The notes: a model not told the origin generated them from the sequence alone. DNA of 64,000 nucleotides from Paenibacillus mellifer (GCF_023195895.1 NZ_JALPRK010000001.1:434001-498000); one strand, 5' to 3'. Positions 49,892 to 59,861 are shown, numbered from the stretch's first letter. Translations and numbers: made by a program.

Positions 49892-50980
49892 ATGAACAAA
49901 GCCTTCAAGCTATCTTTACTCATGGTGCTCGCATTTACTCTGATTTTGGCGGGATGCGGCAACAACAATGCAGCGAACAACGGTGGTACAGCCAATACCG
50001 GTAACGCCGGCAACACGGCCGACAACACGCAAGCGGGTAACGGCGGAAACACAGCAACCGATGCATCGAAGTTTAAGATTGGTCTCGTAACCGACGTAGG
50101 CGGCGTAAACGACAAATCCTTCAACCAATCCGCATGGGAAGCGCTCGAAGCGATGAACAAGGAGCAAGGGATCCAACACAAATACCTGCAAAGTTCCCAA
50201 AGCTCTGACTACGTTCCAAACCTGACTCAATTTGTACAAGGCGGCTACGATTTGACTTGGTCGATCGGTTTCGATCTGGGCGATGCGACAAAACAGGTCG
50301 CTGACGCGAATCCAAACGTCAAAATGGCGATCATCGACAACGTTGTTGACGCTCCAAACGTAGAATCCGTTACGTTTGCCGAAAATGAAGGTTCCTTCCT
50401 GGTTGGCGTAGTAGCAGGTCTGACGACGAAAACGAACAAAATCGGTTTTATCGGCGGTGCCGAAAGCCCGGTTATCAAACGTTTCGAAGTTGGTTTCCAA
50501 GCAGGCGTCGCAGCGGTTAACCCGGACGCAAAAGTAACGGTTACTTATGCGGGTGCTTATGACAAGCCGGATATCGGCAAATCTTTGGCAACTCAATTGT
50601 TCAACGATGGCGCCGACATCATTTTCCCGGCTGCTGGACAAACGGGGAATGGCGTATTTAACGAAGCAACTGCACGCAACCAAGCCGGCGGTGCTAACAA
50701 ATTGTGGGTTATCGGCGTCGACAAAGACCAATCGCTCGAATTCGGCGACGAAGTAACATTGACTTCGATGATGAAACGCGTTGACGTTGCCGTTAAGAAC
50801 GTAACGCAACAAGTGATCGACGGTACGTTCAAAGGTGGTCAAGTTACTAACCTTACGCTGAAAGAAGACGGCGTAGGCTTGCCTGAAGAGAATCCAAACG
50901 TGAGCCAAGAAATCTTGGACAAAGTGGAAGAATTCAAGCAAAAAATCGTTAACGGCGAAGTTACAGTACCAGCCGAGTAA
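49892..50980 (+). CDS. BMP-family nucleoside-type ABC transporter substrate-binding lipoprotein
   Basis: 362 aa. The signal peptide ends in L-I-L-A-G-C with Cys22 lipidated, followed by an Asn/Thr/Gly-rich linker (residues 23-57). The BMP-family domain begins with G-L-V-T-D-V-G-G-V-N-D-K-S-F-N-Q (near 64-78; split G-L-V-T-D and D-K-S-F-N) and has G-F-I-G-G-A-E-S-P-V near 187. Family members bind nucleosides (for example guanosine, NupN-like) in the three-gene ABC set that follows. A long hairpin separates it from the ATPase gene. GGGGG upstream of the ATG. Confidence 0.9.
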   Translation: MNKAFKLSLLMVLAFTLILAGCGNNNAANNGGTANTGNAGNTADNTQAGNGGNTATDASKFKIGLVTDVGGVNDKSFNQSAWEALEAMNKEQGIQHKYLQSSQSSDYVPNLTQFVQGGYDLTWSIGFDLGDATKQVADANPNVKMAIIDNVVDAPNVESVTFAENEGSFLVGVVAGLTTKTNKIGFIGGAESPVIKRFEVGFQAGVAAVNPDAKVTVTYAGAYDKPDIGKSLATQLFNDGADIIFPAAGQTGNGVFNEATARNQAGGANKLWVIGVDKDQSLEFGDEVTLTSMMKRVDVAVKNVTQQVIDGTFKGGQVTNLTLKEDGVGLPEENPNVSQEILDKVEEFKQKIVNGEVTVPAE

Positions 50981-51037
50981 TAAAGCAAGCGGAGACGTTT
51001 ACGTCCATATGGACAGTAGAATATAATAGAGTCATTC

Positions 51038-51077
51038 AAGCAGGCAAGGCCAGTGGATCAACTGGCCTTGTTGCTTG
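51038..51077 (+). terminator. Long hairpin between lipoprotein and ATPase genes
   Basis: CAAGGCCAGT pairs with ACTGGCCTTG around GGATCA (51045-51070), with an extra CAAGCA/TGCTTG pairing outside. No T-run follows, so it is more likely a partial stop or a message-stabilising hairpin that favours the binding-protein transcript. Confidence 0.6.
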
Positions 51078-51107
51078 CGTTAATCCCATAATGGTGAGGG
51101 TGGTTTC

Positions 51108-52646
51108 ATGAGCGCTGAAGCTCCCGTAGTCGAGTTGAAGCAAATCACAAAACGTTTTCCCGGTGTAGTCGCCAACGACTCCATCAGCCTAACCTTACGA
51201 AAGGGCGAAATTCATGCCCTGCTCGGCGAGAACGGTGCGGGCAAATCAACGTTGATGAACATTTTATTTGGCCTCTATCAGCCGGATGAAGGCTCGATTG
51301 AGATGAACGGGCAACCGGTGACGATCGACAATCCCAACAAGGCAATCAAGCTGGGAATCGGTATGGTTCACCAGCATTTTAAGCTTGTACAGCCTTTTAC
51401 GGTTACCGAGAATATCATTCTTGGCATGGAACCGAAAAAGGGACTTAATATCGACTATAAATCAGCGTCCGCCCAGGTGGCGAAATTGTCGGAGCAGTAT
51501 GGCCTTCAAGTGGACCCTAACTCAAAAATCCACGATATTTCCGTCGGGATGCAGCAACGGGTCGAAATTATGAAAATTCTGTTCCGCGGCGCGGATATCC
51601 TTATATTTGACGAGCCGACCGCTGTGCTTACACCTCAGGAAATCGAGGAATTGATGGTCATCATGAGACGGTTGGTGGCGGAAGGCAAATCGATCATTTT
51701 GATTACCCACAAGCTGAAGGAAATTATGGAGATTTCGGATCGAGTTACGATTATTCGCCGCGGTAAAGTCATCGATACCGTGGTGACGAATCAGACGAAC
51801 CCGCAGGAGTTGGCGGAGAAGATGGTTGGCCGGGGAGTCTCCTTCAAGGTAGATAAACAAGAACCTCAAATTGGACAACCTGTCTTGAAACTAAGCGATT
51901 TGAAAGCCAAGGGCAAGCATGGCCTCCATGTGCTGGACGGACTCAACCTGGAGGTGCGTGCTGGAGAAATCGTCGGTATCGCCGGGGTTGATGGTAACGG
52001 GCAAACCGAATTGATTGAAGCAATCACGGGACTTCGCAAAATCGAATCCGGCTCGATCCATCTTTCGGGCAAGGAGATTACCAATCTACCGGCGCGAAAG
52101 GTCATCGAAAGCGGGTTGTCCCACATCCCTGAGGACCGTCACAAGCATGGCTTGGTGCTGGATTTCTCCGTCAGCGAGAATATGGTGCTAGAAACATATT
52201 ATCAAGCGCCATACAGCAAGGGTGGTCTGCTGAATCAGCGGGCGATCGATGAACATGCCAAGCAATTAGTTGAGGCGTTTGATGTGCGTACGCCAAGCGT
52301 GGAAACGAAGGCGCGCTCCCTGTCCGGGGGGAATCAGCAGAAGGCGATTATTGCGCGGGAAATAGATAAGAACCCGGACCTGTTGATCGCAGCTCAGCCG
52401 ACGCGAGGACTGGACGTTGGGGCAATCGAATTCGTTCATAAGCAGCTGATTGCGCAGCGGGACCAAGGCAAGGCGGTATTGTTGATCTCTTTCGAGCTGG
52501 ACGAGATTATGAACGTATCCGATCGGATTGCCGTCATTTATGAAGGGCGGATCGTCGGCGAAGTGCTTCCACAGGAAACCAACGATCAAGAGCTTGGCCT
52601 AATGATGGCGGGAAGCCTGGAACGGGGAGGTCAAAGCGTTGGATAA
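51108..52646 (+). CDS. Nucleoside-type ABC transporter ATP-binding protein (two nucleotide-binding domains)
   Basis: 512 aa with two ABC domains in one chain, RbsA-like. Domain 1 has a normal Walker A, G-E-N-G-A-G-K-S-T near residue 40, and Walker B I-L-I-F-D-E-P-T. Domain 2 has a degenerate Walker A, G-V-D-G-N-G-Q-T-E near 293, with Gln where Lys is normal, as usual for the second domain of this subfamily, and signature S-G-G-N-Q-Q-K. It energises the permease pair encoded next. The start codon ATG is in a normal ribosome context; its end overlaps the next gene by 8 bp. Confidence 0.92.
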   Translation: MSAEAPVVELKQITKRFPGVVANDSISLTLRKGEIHALLGENGAGKSTLMNILFGLYQPDEGSIEMNGQPVTIDNPNKAIKLGIGMVHQHFKLVQPFTVTENIILGMEPKKGLNIDYKSASAQVAKLSEQYGLQVDPNSKIHDISVGMQQRVEIMKILFRGADILIFDEPTAVLTPQEIEELMVIMRRLVAEGKSIILITHKLKEIMEISDRVTIIRRGKVIDTVVTNQTNPQELAEKMVGRGVSFKVDKQEPQIGQPVLKLSDLKAKGKHGLHVLDGLNLEVRAGEIVGIAGVDGNGQTELIEAITGLRKIESGSIHLSGKEITNLPARKVIESGLSHIPEDRHKHGLVLDFSVSENMVLETYYQAPYSKGGLLNQRAIDEHAKQLVEAFDVRTPSVETKARSLSGGNQQKAIIAREIDKNPDLLIAAQPTRGLDVGAIEFVHKQLIAQRDQGKAVLLISFELDEIMNVSDRIAVIYEGRIVGEVLPQETNDQELGLMMAGSLERGGQSVG

Positions 52647-53712
52647 ATTGCGAAAAATATTTACATTGGACAGCGTTATTCTGCCGCTGGTTGCCATCGT
52701 GCTTGGTTTGTTGGTTGGCGCAGTGGTCATGCTGATCGGGGGATACAATCCGATCGTCGCGTATAGCGCGCTGCTGCAGCGGGTTGTAGGCAATCCTTAT
52801 GACTTTGGTGAAACGATTCGGCAAATTACGCCGCTTATGTTTACGGGTCTAGCAGTTGCGTTTGCATTCCGTTCCGGGATGTTTAATATCGGTGCGGACG
52901 GCCAGGTTTTAATCGGTATGACCGCGGCAACGGCGGTATCGTTGTCGTTCTCAGGACTACCGTCTGGCATCCTGGTTCCTCTGGCAGTGATTGCCGGGGG
53001 GATCGGTGGCGGTCTCTGGGCTGGCATTGCAGGTTATCTGAAAGCCAAACGGGGCATCAATGAGGTTATTACCACGATCATGTTGAACTGGACGGCGTTG
53101 TATTTATCAAATTACGTCATCCGTAATTTCTATCTCCTGAAGGGCCAAAACCGTTCCGAAGACATCGCAGCTTCCGCCTCGATGACGTTCCTGAATGACG
53201 TATTTAACAATGCGCGGATCCATTGGGGAACGGTCATCGCTCTTCTGACAGCGATATTCTTCTTTGTTTACCTCTGGAAAACGAAGCAAGGTTACGAAAT
53301 GCGTTCCGTTGGTTTGAACCCGAATGCGGCGGAATACGCCGGGATGAATGTTAGCCGAAACATCGTTAAAGCGATGTTCATCAGCGGGGTGTTCGCCGGC
53401 CTGGCCGGGACCTTCGAGGTGCTTGGCGTGTTCCATTATCAATCGGTCTTCGCGGCTTCTCCAGGGTATGGGTTTGACGGCATTGCCGTCGCGCTGCTTG
53501 GGATGAACCATCCGTTTGGTGTGGTGCTTGGATCGATTCTGTACGGCGTGCTGACCTACGGCTCGGCGGGGATGAGCTTCAGCGCCGGGGTGCCTCCGGA
53601 GCTGATCAAGATCGTGATCGGCTCGATCATATTCTTCATTGCCGCTCAGGGCATCGTGAGAATCGTGCTGAAGCCGTTTTACCTGAAGCGCAAGAAAGAG
53701 AAGGTGTCGTAA
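52639..53712 (+). CDS. Nucleoside-type ABC transporter permease 1
   Basis: 357 aa, about nine membrane helices; branched-chain/BMP-type permease (NupP-like). Signs include G-M-F-N-I-G-A-D-G-Q near residue 77 (the G-x-x-N-I-G-x-x-G pattern) and G-L-N-P-N-A-A-E-Y-A-G. The TTG start at 52639 has GGGGAGG 8 nt upstream and overlaps the ATPase stop by 8 bp. Together with permease 2 it probably forms a heterodimer. Confidence 0.9.
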   Translation: MDKLRKIFTLDSVILPLVAIVLGLLVGAVVMLIGGYNPIVAYSALLQRVVGNPYDFGETIRQITPLMFTGLAVAFAFRSGMFNIGADGQVLIGMTAATAVSLSFSGLPSGILVPLAVIAGGIGGGLWAGIAGYLKAKRGINEVITTIMLNWTALYLSNYVIRNFYLLKGQNRSEDIAASASMTFLNDVFNNARIHWGTVIALLTAIFFFVYLWKTKQGYEMRSVGLNPNAAEYAGMNVSRNIVKAMFISGVFAGLAGTFEVLGVFHYQSVFAASPGYGFDGIAVALLGMNHPFGVVLGSILYGVLTYGSAGMSFSAGVPPELIKIVIGSIIFFIAAQGIVRIVLKPFYLKRKKEKVS

Positions 53713-53713
53713 G

Positions 53714-54673
53714 ATGGACGTACTTACACTGCTTGGTCAATTGCTGAACTCTACCCTCGTGTTTTCGACGGCGTTGATCTTTACGGCGCTTGGCGGCATT
53801 TTCTCGGAGCGATCCGGCGTTGTAAATATCGGCTTGGAAGGGTTAATGATATTTGGCGCATTTGCCGCCGGCGTAGGGACCTATTATGCCCAAGAAGCAG
53901 GCATGGGTGCTTTCTCACCGTGGGTTGGGGTCATTGCGGCTATGGTGATGGGTGCGATTGGCGCATTGATCCATGCCGTTGCTACGATCACGTTTAAGGC
54001 GGATCAGACGATCAGCGGGATTGTCATCAACTTCCTGGCAGCGGGTTTGACCGTATACATCGTCAAATTGCTGTTTGAAGGGGCAGCCGAAACCCCGCTC
54101 GTTACGGTGTTCCATAAAGTCCCGATCCCGATTCTGCGCGACATCCCCATTATCGGAGAGGGCTTCTTCAACTCGTATCCGACGACGTATTTGGCATTGA
54201 TCCTCGTCGTGGTCATTTACTTTGTACTGTTCAAGACCCCGTTTGGGTTACGACTGCGTTCTGTCGGCGAACATCCAAGCGCGGCGGACACGTTGGGTGT
54301 AAATGTCACGAAAATGCGTTACATCGGCGTGCTCCTCAGCGGTATGCTCGGGGGGATCGGCGGCGCAACGATCACATTGACGACGACCAGTACGTTTGCT
54401 CATAACACGATTTCCGGCCAGGGCTTTATTGCCATCGCGGCGATGATCTTTGGCAAATGGAACCCGCTCGGTGCTTTCGGAGCGGCGATGTTCTTTGGTT
54501 TCTCGCAGGCGATTCGCAACTACGTACAGTTGTTTGAATGGTCGAGAAGCATTCCTCAGGAATTTATCTTTATGATCCCTTACGTGTTGACGATTATCGT
54601 CCTCGTTGGAGCGGTAGGACGTTCCTCGGCGCCGGCGGCGCTAGGTACACCATACGATCCGGGGAAACGTTAG
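53714..54673 (+). CDS. Nucleoside-type ABC transporter permease 2
   Basis: 319 aa, about eight membrane helices (NupQ-like). The shared motif V-V-N-I-G-L-E-G-L-M near residue 37 matches the family, and S-V-G-E-H-P-S-A-A-D-T-L-G-V-N is the cytoplasmic coupling region (split: E-H-P-S-A and D-T-L-G). It begins 1 bp after the stop of permease 1 and is followed by a strong terminator. Confidence 0.9.
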   Translation: MDVLTLLGQLLNSTLVFSTALIFTALGGIFSERSGVVNIGLEGLMIFGAFAAGVGTYYAQEAGMGAFSPWVGVIAAMVMGAIGALIHAVATITFKADQTISGIVINFLAAGLTVYIVKLLFEGAAETPLVTVFHKVPIPILRDIPIIGEGFFNSYPTTYLALILVVVIYFVLFKTPFGLRLRSVGEHPSAADTLGVNVTKMRYIGVLLSGMLGGIGGATITLTTTSTFAHNTISGQGFIAIAAMIFGKWNPLGAFGAAMFFGFSQAIRNYVQLFEWSRSIPQEFIFMIPYVLTIIVLVGAVGRSSAPAALGTPYDPGKR

Positions 54674-54681
54674 AAAGAAGC

Positions 54682-54716
54682 AAAAGGATGCTGCATGGGC
54701 AGCATCCTTTTTTTTT
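54682..54716 (+). terminator. Terminator of the nucleoside transporter operon
   Basis: AAAAGGATGCTGC (54682-54694) pairs with GCAGCATCCTTTT (54699-54711) around ATGG, ending in eight or more T. Confidence 0.95.
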
Positions 54717-54790
54717 GCGTTATTTAGGGGGAGAAGCCCGATTGTTGGAAGACAAGGCGATGGTGTAAGCAGGAATCGGGACGAGTGAAT

Positions 54791-54867
54791 AGGTTAGGGG
54801 TGAACACAAAATAGCCGATTCAAACGGTTCGGCCAGAGCGGTTTTTCGCGGCTATAGGATCTAACCT
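54791..54867 (+). promoter_or_regulatory. Nested hairpin leader before the small Gly/Pro/Tyr-rich gene
   Basis: AGGTTAG (54791-54797) can pair with CTAACCT (54861-54867), and inside it ATAGCCG (54811-54817) with CGGCTAT (54849-54855), followed 3 nt later by the AGGAGG ribosome site. Two compensating stems of the same direction make a folded leader likely; whether it regulates translation is untested. Confidence 0.45.
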
Positions 54868-54883
54868 GACAGGAGGAATTAGG

Positions 54884-55183
54884 ATGGGCAGAACGGTTAC
54901 GAGAAAAGAAGCCGAGAAATGGCTGGGCAAACAGATCGCGGCTTATAAAAAAGATGGTACGGTTGTTACGGGCAAACTGGTGAAAATCAGCGGCAATCGT
55001 CTGATTGTTCGCCAAGCCCCCGGTAAGAAAGTCAGAACAAAAGCGATTATCCCGCTTGTTTTGTTCGATCTGCTGGCGATCGGCACCGCTCCATACGCCT
55101 TTGGCGGTGTTCCATACGGCGGCGGTGTTCCCTATGGTGGCGTCCCCTATGGCGGAGGTTACCCTTACCCGTATTTCTGGTAA
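54884..55183 (+). CDS. Small Gly/Pro/Tyr-rich protein
   Basis: 99 aa. The first half is basic and may form a small beta barrel (T-G-K-L-V-K-I-S-G-N-R-L-I-V-R), and the second half holds short repeats of G-G-V-P-Y-G-G ending in Y-P-Y-P-Y-F-W. The repeat style resembles spore coat or crust proteins, but there is no further sign. AGGAGG lies 7 nt upstream. It is preceded by a nested hairpin and is convergent with the acetyltransferase gene. Function unknown. Confidence 0.72.
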   Translation: MGRTVTRKEAEKWLGKQIAAYKKDGTVVTGKLVKISGNRLIVRQAPGKKVRTKAIIPLVLFDLLAIGTAPYAFGGVPYGGGVPYGGVPYGGGYPYPYFW

Positions 55184-55187
55184 AACG

Positions 55188-55643
55188 CTAAGTGCGACTG
55201 GGCAGCCTTTTTTCCAGTTCATAACATTGGGATAACGGGACGTAACGTTGGGTTCGATACCCCAATTTACGGTAAAATAGGTGGGCTCGGGTATTGTCCC
55301 GGTCCACCATTACTTTTGCGCGCAGACATCCCCGGGAGGTGGCAAAGTTTTCCGCATGGGCCATCAGAGTTTTGCCGTGCCGTTGCCGCTGATGAGCCGA
55401 CGCCACCGCCATCATGTCAATATATAACAAATCGCCGTGAATGAGAAAATGAATAAAGGCAACCGGATCCGCTTCATAGGTTGGGGAAGCCACCAGCGAG
55501 ACGCCGCGTGACAGCCGCAGCGGGATATCCTTGAAGACGGTTTCGATGTCCTGTGGAGGCAGATGGGAGAAGGGGACAAGCTCCCCACGGACCAAATCGT
55601 GGATGATGGGATCGTCCTGTTTCGGCCTTCTGTATCGAATCAT
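55188..55643 (-). CDS. GNAT-family N-acetyltransferase
   Basis: 151 aa. GNAT fold with the acetyl-CoA loop H-Q-R-Q-R-H-G-K-T-L near residue 88 and the conserved V-D-R-D-N-T-R-A-H-L-F-Y-R-K-L-G-Y segment near 113-130. The acceptor is unknown. It has an AGGAGG-type site and ends 4 bp from the small Gly/Pro/Tyr gene, with no visible terminator between. Confidence 0.82.
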   Translation of the reverse strand: MIRYRRPKQDDPIIHDLVRGELVPFSHLPPQDIETVFKDIPLRLSRGVSLVASPTYEADPVAFIHFLIHGDLLYIDMMAVASAHQRQRHGKTLMAHAENFATSRGCLRAKVMVDRDNTRAHLFYRKLGYRTQRYVPLSQCYELEKRLPSRT

Positions 55644-55747
55644 GCGCGAATCTCCTCCTAACCGTGCATAATTTTAGGCGCTATCTTTTATCATATGAGA
55701 AGGAGGAGGGAATGGGTTCCTGTCAGAAACTTTAATTCTTTAGGGTA

Positions 55748-55777
55748 TTGACTCGTGGTGTAAACTAATCATATAAT
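55748..55777 (+). promoter_or_regulatory. Promoter of the ilv-leu T-box leader
   Basis: TTGACT (55748-55753) and TATAAT (55772-55777), 18 bp apart. Confidence 0.85.
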
Positions 55778-55789
55778 GTTTCTAAACAT

Positions 55790-56137
55790 TTTAAGACATA
55801 TCTTGCATCGGCGATGAAGAGGACGAAGCTTTAAGGGCTCTTTGCTCAGAGAGTGGGTGGATTTGCTGAGACCACCACCAAAATCCCTTAACTGCGAGCT
55901 CACCTCGGAGCTGTTTCCCTGAAAAGCTGCAATCCATCCGCGGTGGCGATTGCGACTAAAGCTTATTAGGGGAAATCGTTTGGTCCTCGTTACGGACCAC
56001 GAGTAAGGCGGCTCACGCTTTTACTCGTCAAGGCTTGGCACTGCGAGGTGCCAGGTGAAAATGGGTGGTACCACGGAGGATCAAACCTTTCGTCCCTCGG
56101 AGCAGGAAACTGTTCCGGCGGGCGGAAGGTTTTTTTA
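55790..56137 (+). promoter_or_regulatory. T-box leader, leucine type
   Basis: Stem I contains the usual AG box and a specifier loop with CTC at 55899-55901 (GAG-CTC-ACC context), a leucine codon. Downstream is the antiterminator core GGGTGGTACCACGG (56063-56076), and then the competing terminator AACCTTTCGTCC (56084-56095) / GGGCGGAAGGTT (56120-56131) with a T-run. Uncharged tRNA-Leu should favour readthrough into ilvB, raising branched-chain amino acid synthesis when leucine is short. Confidence 0.93.
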
Positions 56138-56175
56138 GTTTAGGTAAGTACTGGGGTTTGAAAAAAGTTAGATCA

Positions 56176-56344
56176 AGTTCAAAAAGTTAGGTCTCGAGCA
56201 CCGAGAAGGTTGGACGAAGCTAGGGACTGAGTAGCGGAGCGTACGTATTGGGTACGTGAGCAACGGAAGGCCCGGGTGAGTTCAAGATTCGACGTCGAAT
56301 CACAGCATGATTTAGCATCGTGATCGAAAGATGACTTTTTGAAC
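56176..56344. repeat. MITE-like dispersed repeat, copy 4 (169 bp, reverse orientation)
   Basis: Starts AGTTCAAAAAGT and ends ACTTTTTGAAC, and its reverse complement shares the core TCGAATCTTGAA and the blocks GCTCACGTACCC and ACGTACGCTCCGCTACTCA with copies 1 and 2. It lies between the T-box terminator and the ilvB ribosome site. Short flanking ATCAA/ATCAT could be a 4-5 bp target duplication. Confidence 0.8.
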
Positions 56345-56367
56345 ATCATTTGGAAGGAGGATGACTG

Positions 56368-58113
56368 ATGAGCGCGCAAATTCCAGAAACGCGGTCCACA
56401 GAACAATTACGAGAGAAATGGATGAAACCGGAAGTCATTACAGGTTCCGATATCCTGCTTCGCAGCTTGCTTTTGGAAGGTGTCGAGTGCGTCTTTGGTT
56501 ATCCAGGCGGAGCGGTGTTGTACATTTATGATGCGTTGTACGGATTTACCGATTTCCACCACCTGCTGACCCGACATGAGCAGGGCGCCATCCATGCGGC
56601 GGACGGGTACGCCCGGGCCACGGGGAAAGTCGGCGTATGTATCGCCACCTCCGGTCCAGGAGCGACCAACACGGTGACGGGGATCGCCACCGCGTTCATG
56701 GACTCCGTTCCGCTCGTTATTATCACGGGGAACGTCGTCTCCAGCCTGATCGGCACAGATGCGTTCCAAGAGGCGGACATTACCGGCATCACGATGCCGA
56801 TTACGAAACACAGTTATCTTGTTCGGAACGTTGAGGACCTGCCTCGTGTTATCCACGAAGCGTTCCACATTGCGAACACGGGACGGAAAGGTCCGGTCCT
56901 GATCGATATTCCGAAGGACGTGTCCGCGAACAAGGCTTTGTTCGAGCCTTCCCAGACCATCAATCTGCGAGGCTACAATCCGACGGTGGTGCCGAATCGG
57001 CTGCAGCTGGACAAATTGGCGGCGGCCATCCAGGAAGCCGAGCGCCCGGTCATTATCGCCGGCGGCGGCGTGGTATACTCCGGCGGACATGAGCAGCTGT
57101 TCGAATTCGTGAACAAGGCGCAAATTCCGATTACGACAACGCTGCTCGGTTTGGGCGCTTTCCCAAGCGGCCACGAGCTATGGATGGGAATGCCCGGTAT
57201 GCACGGCACCTATACAGCGAATCAATCGATTCAGCAATCCGATTTGCTGATCAACATCGGGGCACGGTTCGACGACCGGGTAACCGGCAAGCTGGACGGG
57301 TTCGCACCGAAGGCCAAAATCGTGCACATCGACATCGACCCGGCTGAAATTGGCAAGAACGTTCACGCAGACATTCCGATCGTAGGCGATGTGAAAACCG
57401 TGCTGGAGATGCTGAACCCGATCGTTTCGCGGGCGGACAAAGCGGATGCTTGGAGAACACAGATCCAACGTTCCAAAATCGAGAAGCCGCTAAGATATAT
57501 CGATTCGGATACCGTTCTGAAACCGCAGTGGGTGATTGAGCTGCTTAACGACACGACAGGCGGAGAGGCGATCGTCACGACCGACGTAGGTCAGCATCAA
57601 ATGTGGGCGGCGCAGTATTACAAATTTAACCAGCCTCGATCATGGATTACCTCGGGCGGCCTCGGGACGATGGGCTTCGGGTTCCCTTCGGCGATCGGCG
57701 CGCAAATGGGGCATCCCGATCGGTTGGTCATCTCGATTAATGGAGACGGCGGCATGCAGATGTGTGCCCAAGAGCTAGCGATCTGCGCCATCAACAAGAT
57801 CCCGGTCAAAGTAGTCGTTATAAACAACCAGGTGCTCGGTATGGTTCGTCAATGGCAGGAATTGATCTATGACAACCGTTATAGCCATATCAATCTTGAA
57901 GGCAGTCCGGATTTCGTCAAGTTGGCCGAAGCTTATGGGGTGAAAGGTCTGCGGGCAACAAACAAGGAAGAAGCCAGACGTGCTTGGCAGGAAGCGCTCG
58001 ACACGCCGGGACCGGTTCTGGTGGAATTCGTGGTCAGCAAAGAGGAAAACGTATATCCGATGGTTACCCAAGGTTCCACCATTGATCAAATGCTAATGGG
58101 GGACAGTGAATGA
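56368..58113 (+). CDS. ilvB: Acetolactate synthase large subunit
   Basis: 581 aa. Thiamine-diphosphate enzyme that starts valine, leucine and isoleucine synthesis. N-terminal catalytic Glu in R-H-E-Q-G-A-I-H-A-A-D-G (near residue 73), a central FAD-binding domain with G-M-H-G-T, and the ThDP motif G-D-G-G-M-Q-M-C near 458. Length is normal. GGAAGGAGG precedes the ATG. It begins a five-gene cluster controlled by the leucine T-box. The N-terminal 20 residues are poorly conserved but sit within a normal start region. Confidence 0.96.
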   Translation: MSAQIPETRSTEQLREKWMKPEVITGSDILLRSLLLEGVECVFGYPGGAVLYIYDALYGFTDFHHLLTRHEQGAIHAADGYARATGKVGVCIATSGPGATNTVTGIATAFMDSVPLVIITGNVVSSLIGTDAFQEADITGITMPITKHSYLVRNVEDLPRVIHEAFHIANTGRKGPVLIDIPKDVSANKALFEPSQTINLRGYNPTVVPNRLQLDKLAAAIQEAERPVIIAGGGVVYSGGHEQLFEFVNKAQIPITTTLLGLGAFPSGHELWMGMPGMHGTYTANQSIQQSDLLINIGARFDDRVTGKLDGFAPKAKIVHIDIDPAEIGKNVHADIPIVGDVKTVLEMLNPIVSRADKADAWRTQIQRSKIEKPLRYIDSDTVLKPQWVIELLNDTTGGEAIVTTDVGQHQMWAAQYYKFNQPRSWITSGGLGTMGFGFPSAIGAQMGHPDRLVISINGDGGMQMCAQELAICAINKIPVKVVVINNQVLGMVRQWQELIYDNRYSHINLEGSPDFVKLAEAYGVKGLRATNKEEARRAWQEALDTPGPVLVEFVVSKEENVYPMVTQGSTIDQMLMGDSE

Positions 58114-58598
58114 TGATGAGAAACCATGCGATTTCCGTATTAGTGAACGACCAGCCAGGGGTTCTGCAGCGCGTTGCCGGTCTGTTCGGCCGGCGCGGCT
58201 ACAATATCGAAAGCATCACCGTGGGTCAATCCGAGGAAGAGGGATTGTCCCGGATGATCATCGTCACGCAAGGCGATGACAAAACGCTTGAACAAATCGA
58301 AAAACAGCTGTACAAACTGATTGATGTCATCAAAGTTGTGAATCTCAGCTCCAGACCGATGGTTGCTCGCGAGCTGGCGTTGATCAAGGTGAAGTCCGAG
58401 CCGGCGGAGCGCCCGGAAATCATGGGCGTCGTTGAAACGTTCCGTGCCGCGGTCGTCGACATCGGAACGAACAGCATGATGGTCCAAGTCGTCGGCGATA
58501 CCGAGAAAATCGACGCCATGATCGAACTGCTTCGCCCCTACGGCATCCGGGAGCTATCGCGCACCGGCGTCACCGCCATGATCCGCGGGAACGCTTAA
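58110..58598 (+). CDS. ilvN: Acetolactate synthase small (regulatory) subunit
   Basis: 162 aa. N-terminal ACT domain, V-L-V-N-D-Q-P-G-V-L-Q-R-V-A-G-L-F (split: D-Q-P-G-V-L and V-A-G-L-F), which binds valine for feedback inhibition, and the C-terminal regulatory domain ending in R-T-G-V-T-A-M-I-R-G. It overlaps ilvB by 4 bp, and three ATG codons in a row are possible starts. Symbol could equally be ilvH. Confidence 0.94.
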   Translation: MMMRNHAISVLVNDQPGVLQRVAGLFGRRGYNIESITVGQSEEEGLSRMIIVTQGDDKTLEQIEKQLYKLIDVIKVVNLSSRPMVARELALIKVKSEPAERPEIMGVVETFRAAVVDIGTNSMMVQVVGDTEKIDAMIELLRPYGIRELSRTGVTAMIRGNA

Positions 58599-58814
58599 GC
58601 GCTCAAACCTAATCGTATTTTGCCGCCACCAGCGGCTTCACCCCTCCGCCAGACAACGGGCGGGTGTTTGAGGGGATCGATTTAGTCAAGATGTCACTTT
58701 ATCGCTTAAAGGCGTCGGTCCATTGAAACGCCCGCTCGTCACAGGCGGAGGAAACCATACTTATATTAATCAAGGGCACAGCTTGACTGTCCCGCAAATC
58801 TTAGGAGGGCATAA

Positions 58815-59810
<996 letters not shown>

Positions 59811-59861
59811 ACGGTATACCCTCGTTAGGGGATAACGTAAGATTAGTAAAAGCCTGAATAC

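Noticed and set aside
55718-55732. CodY-like box upstream of the ilv promoter
   Set aside because: Five of fifteen positions differ from the AATTTTCWGAAAATT consensus, too weak to call without footprint data.
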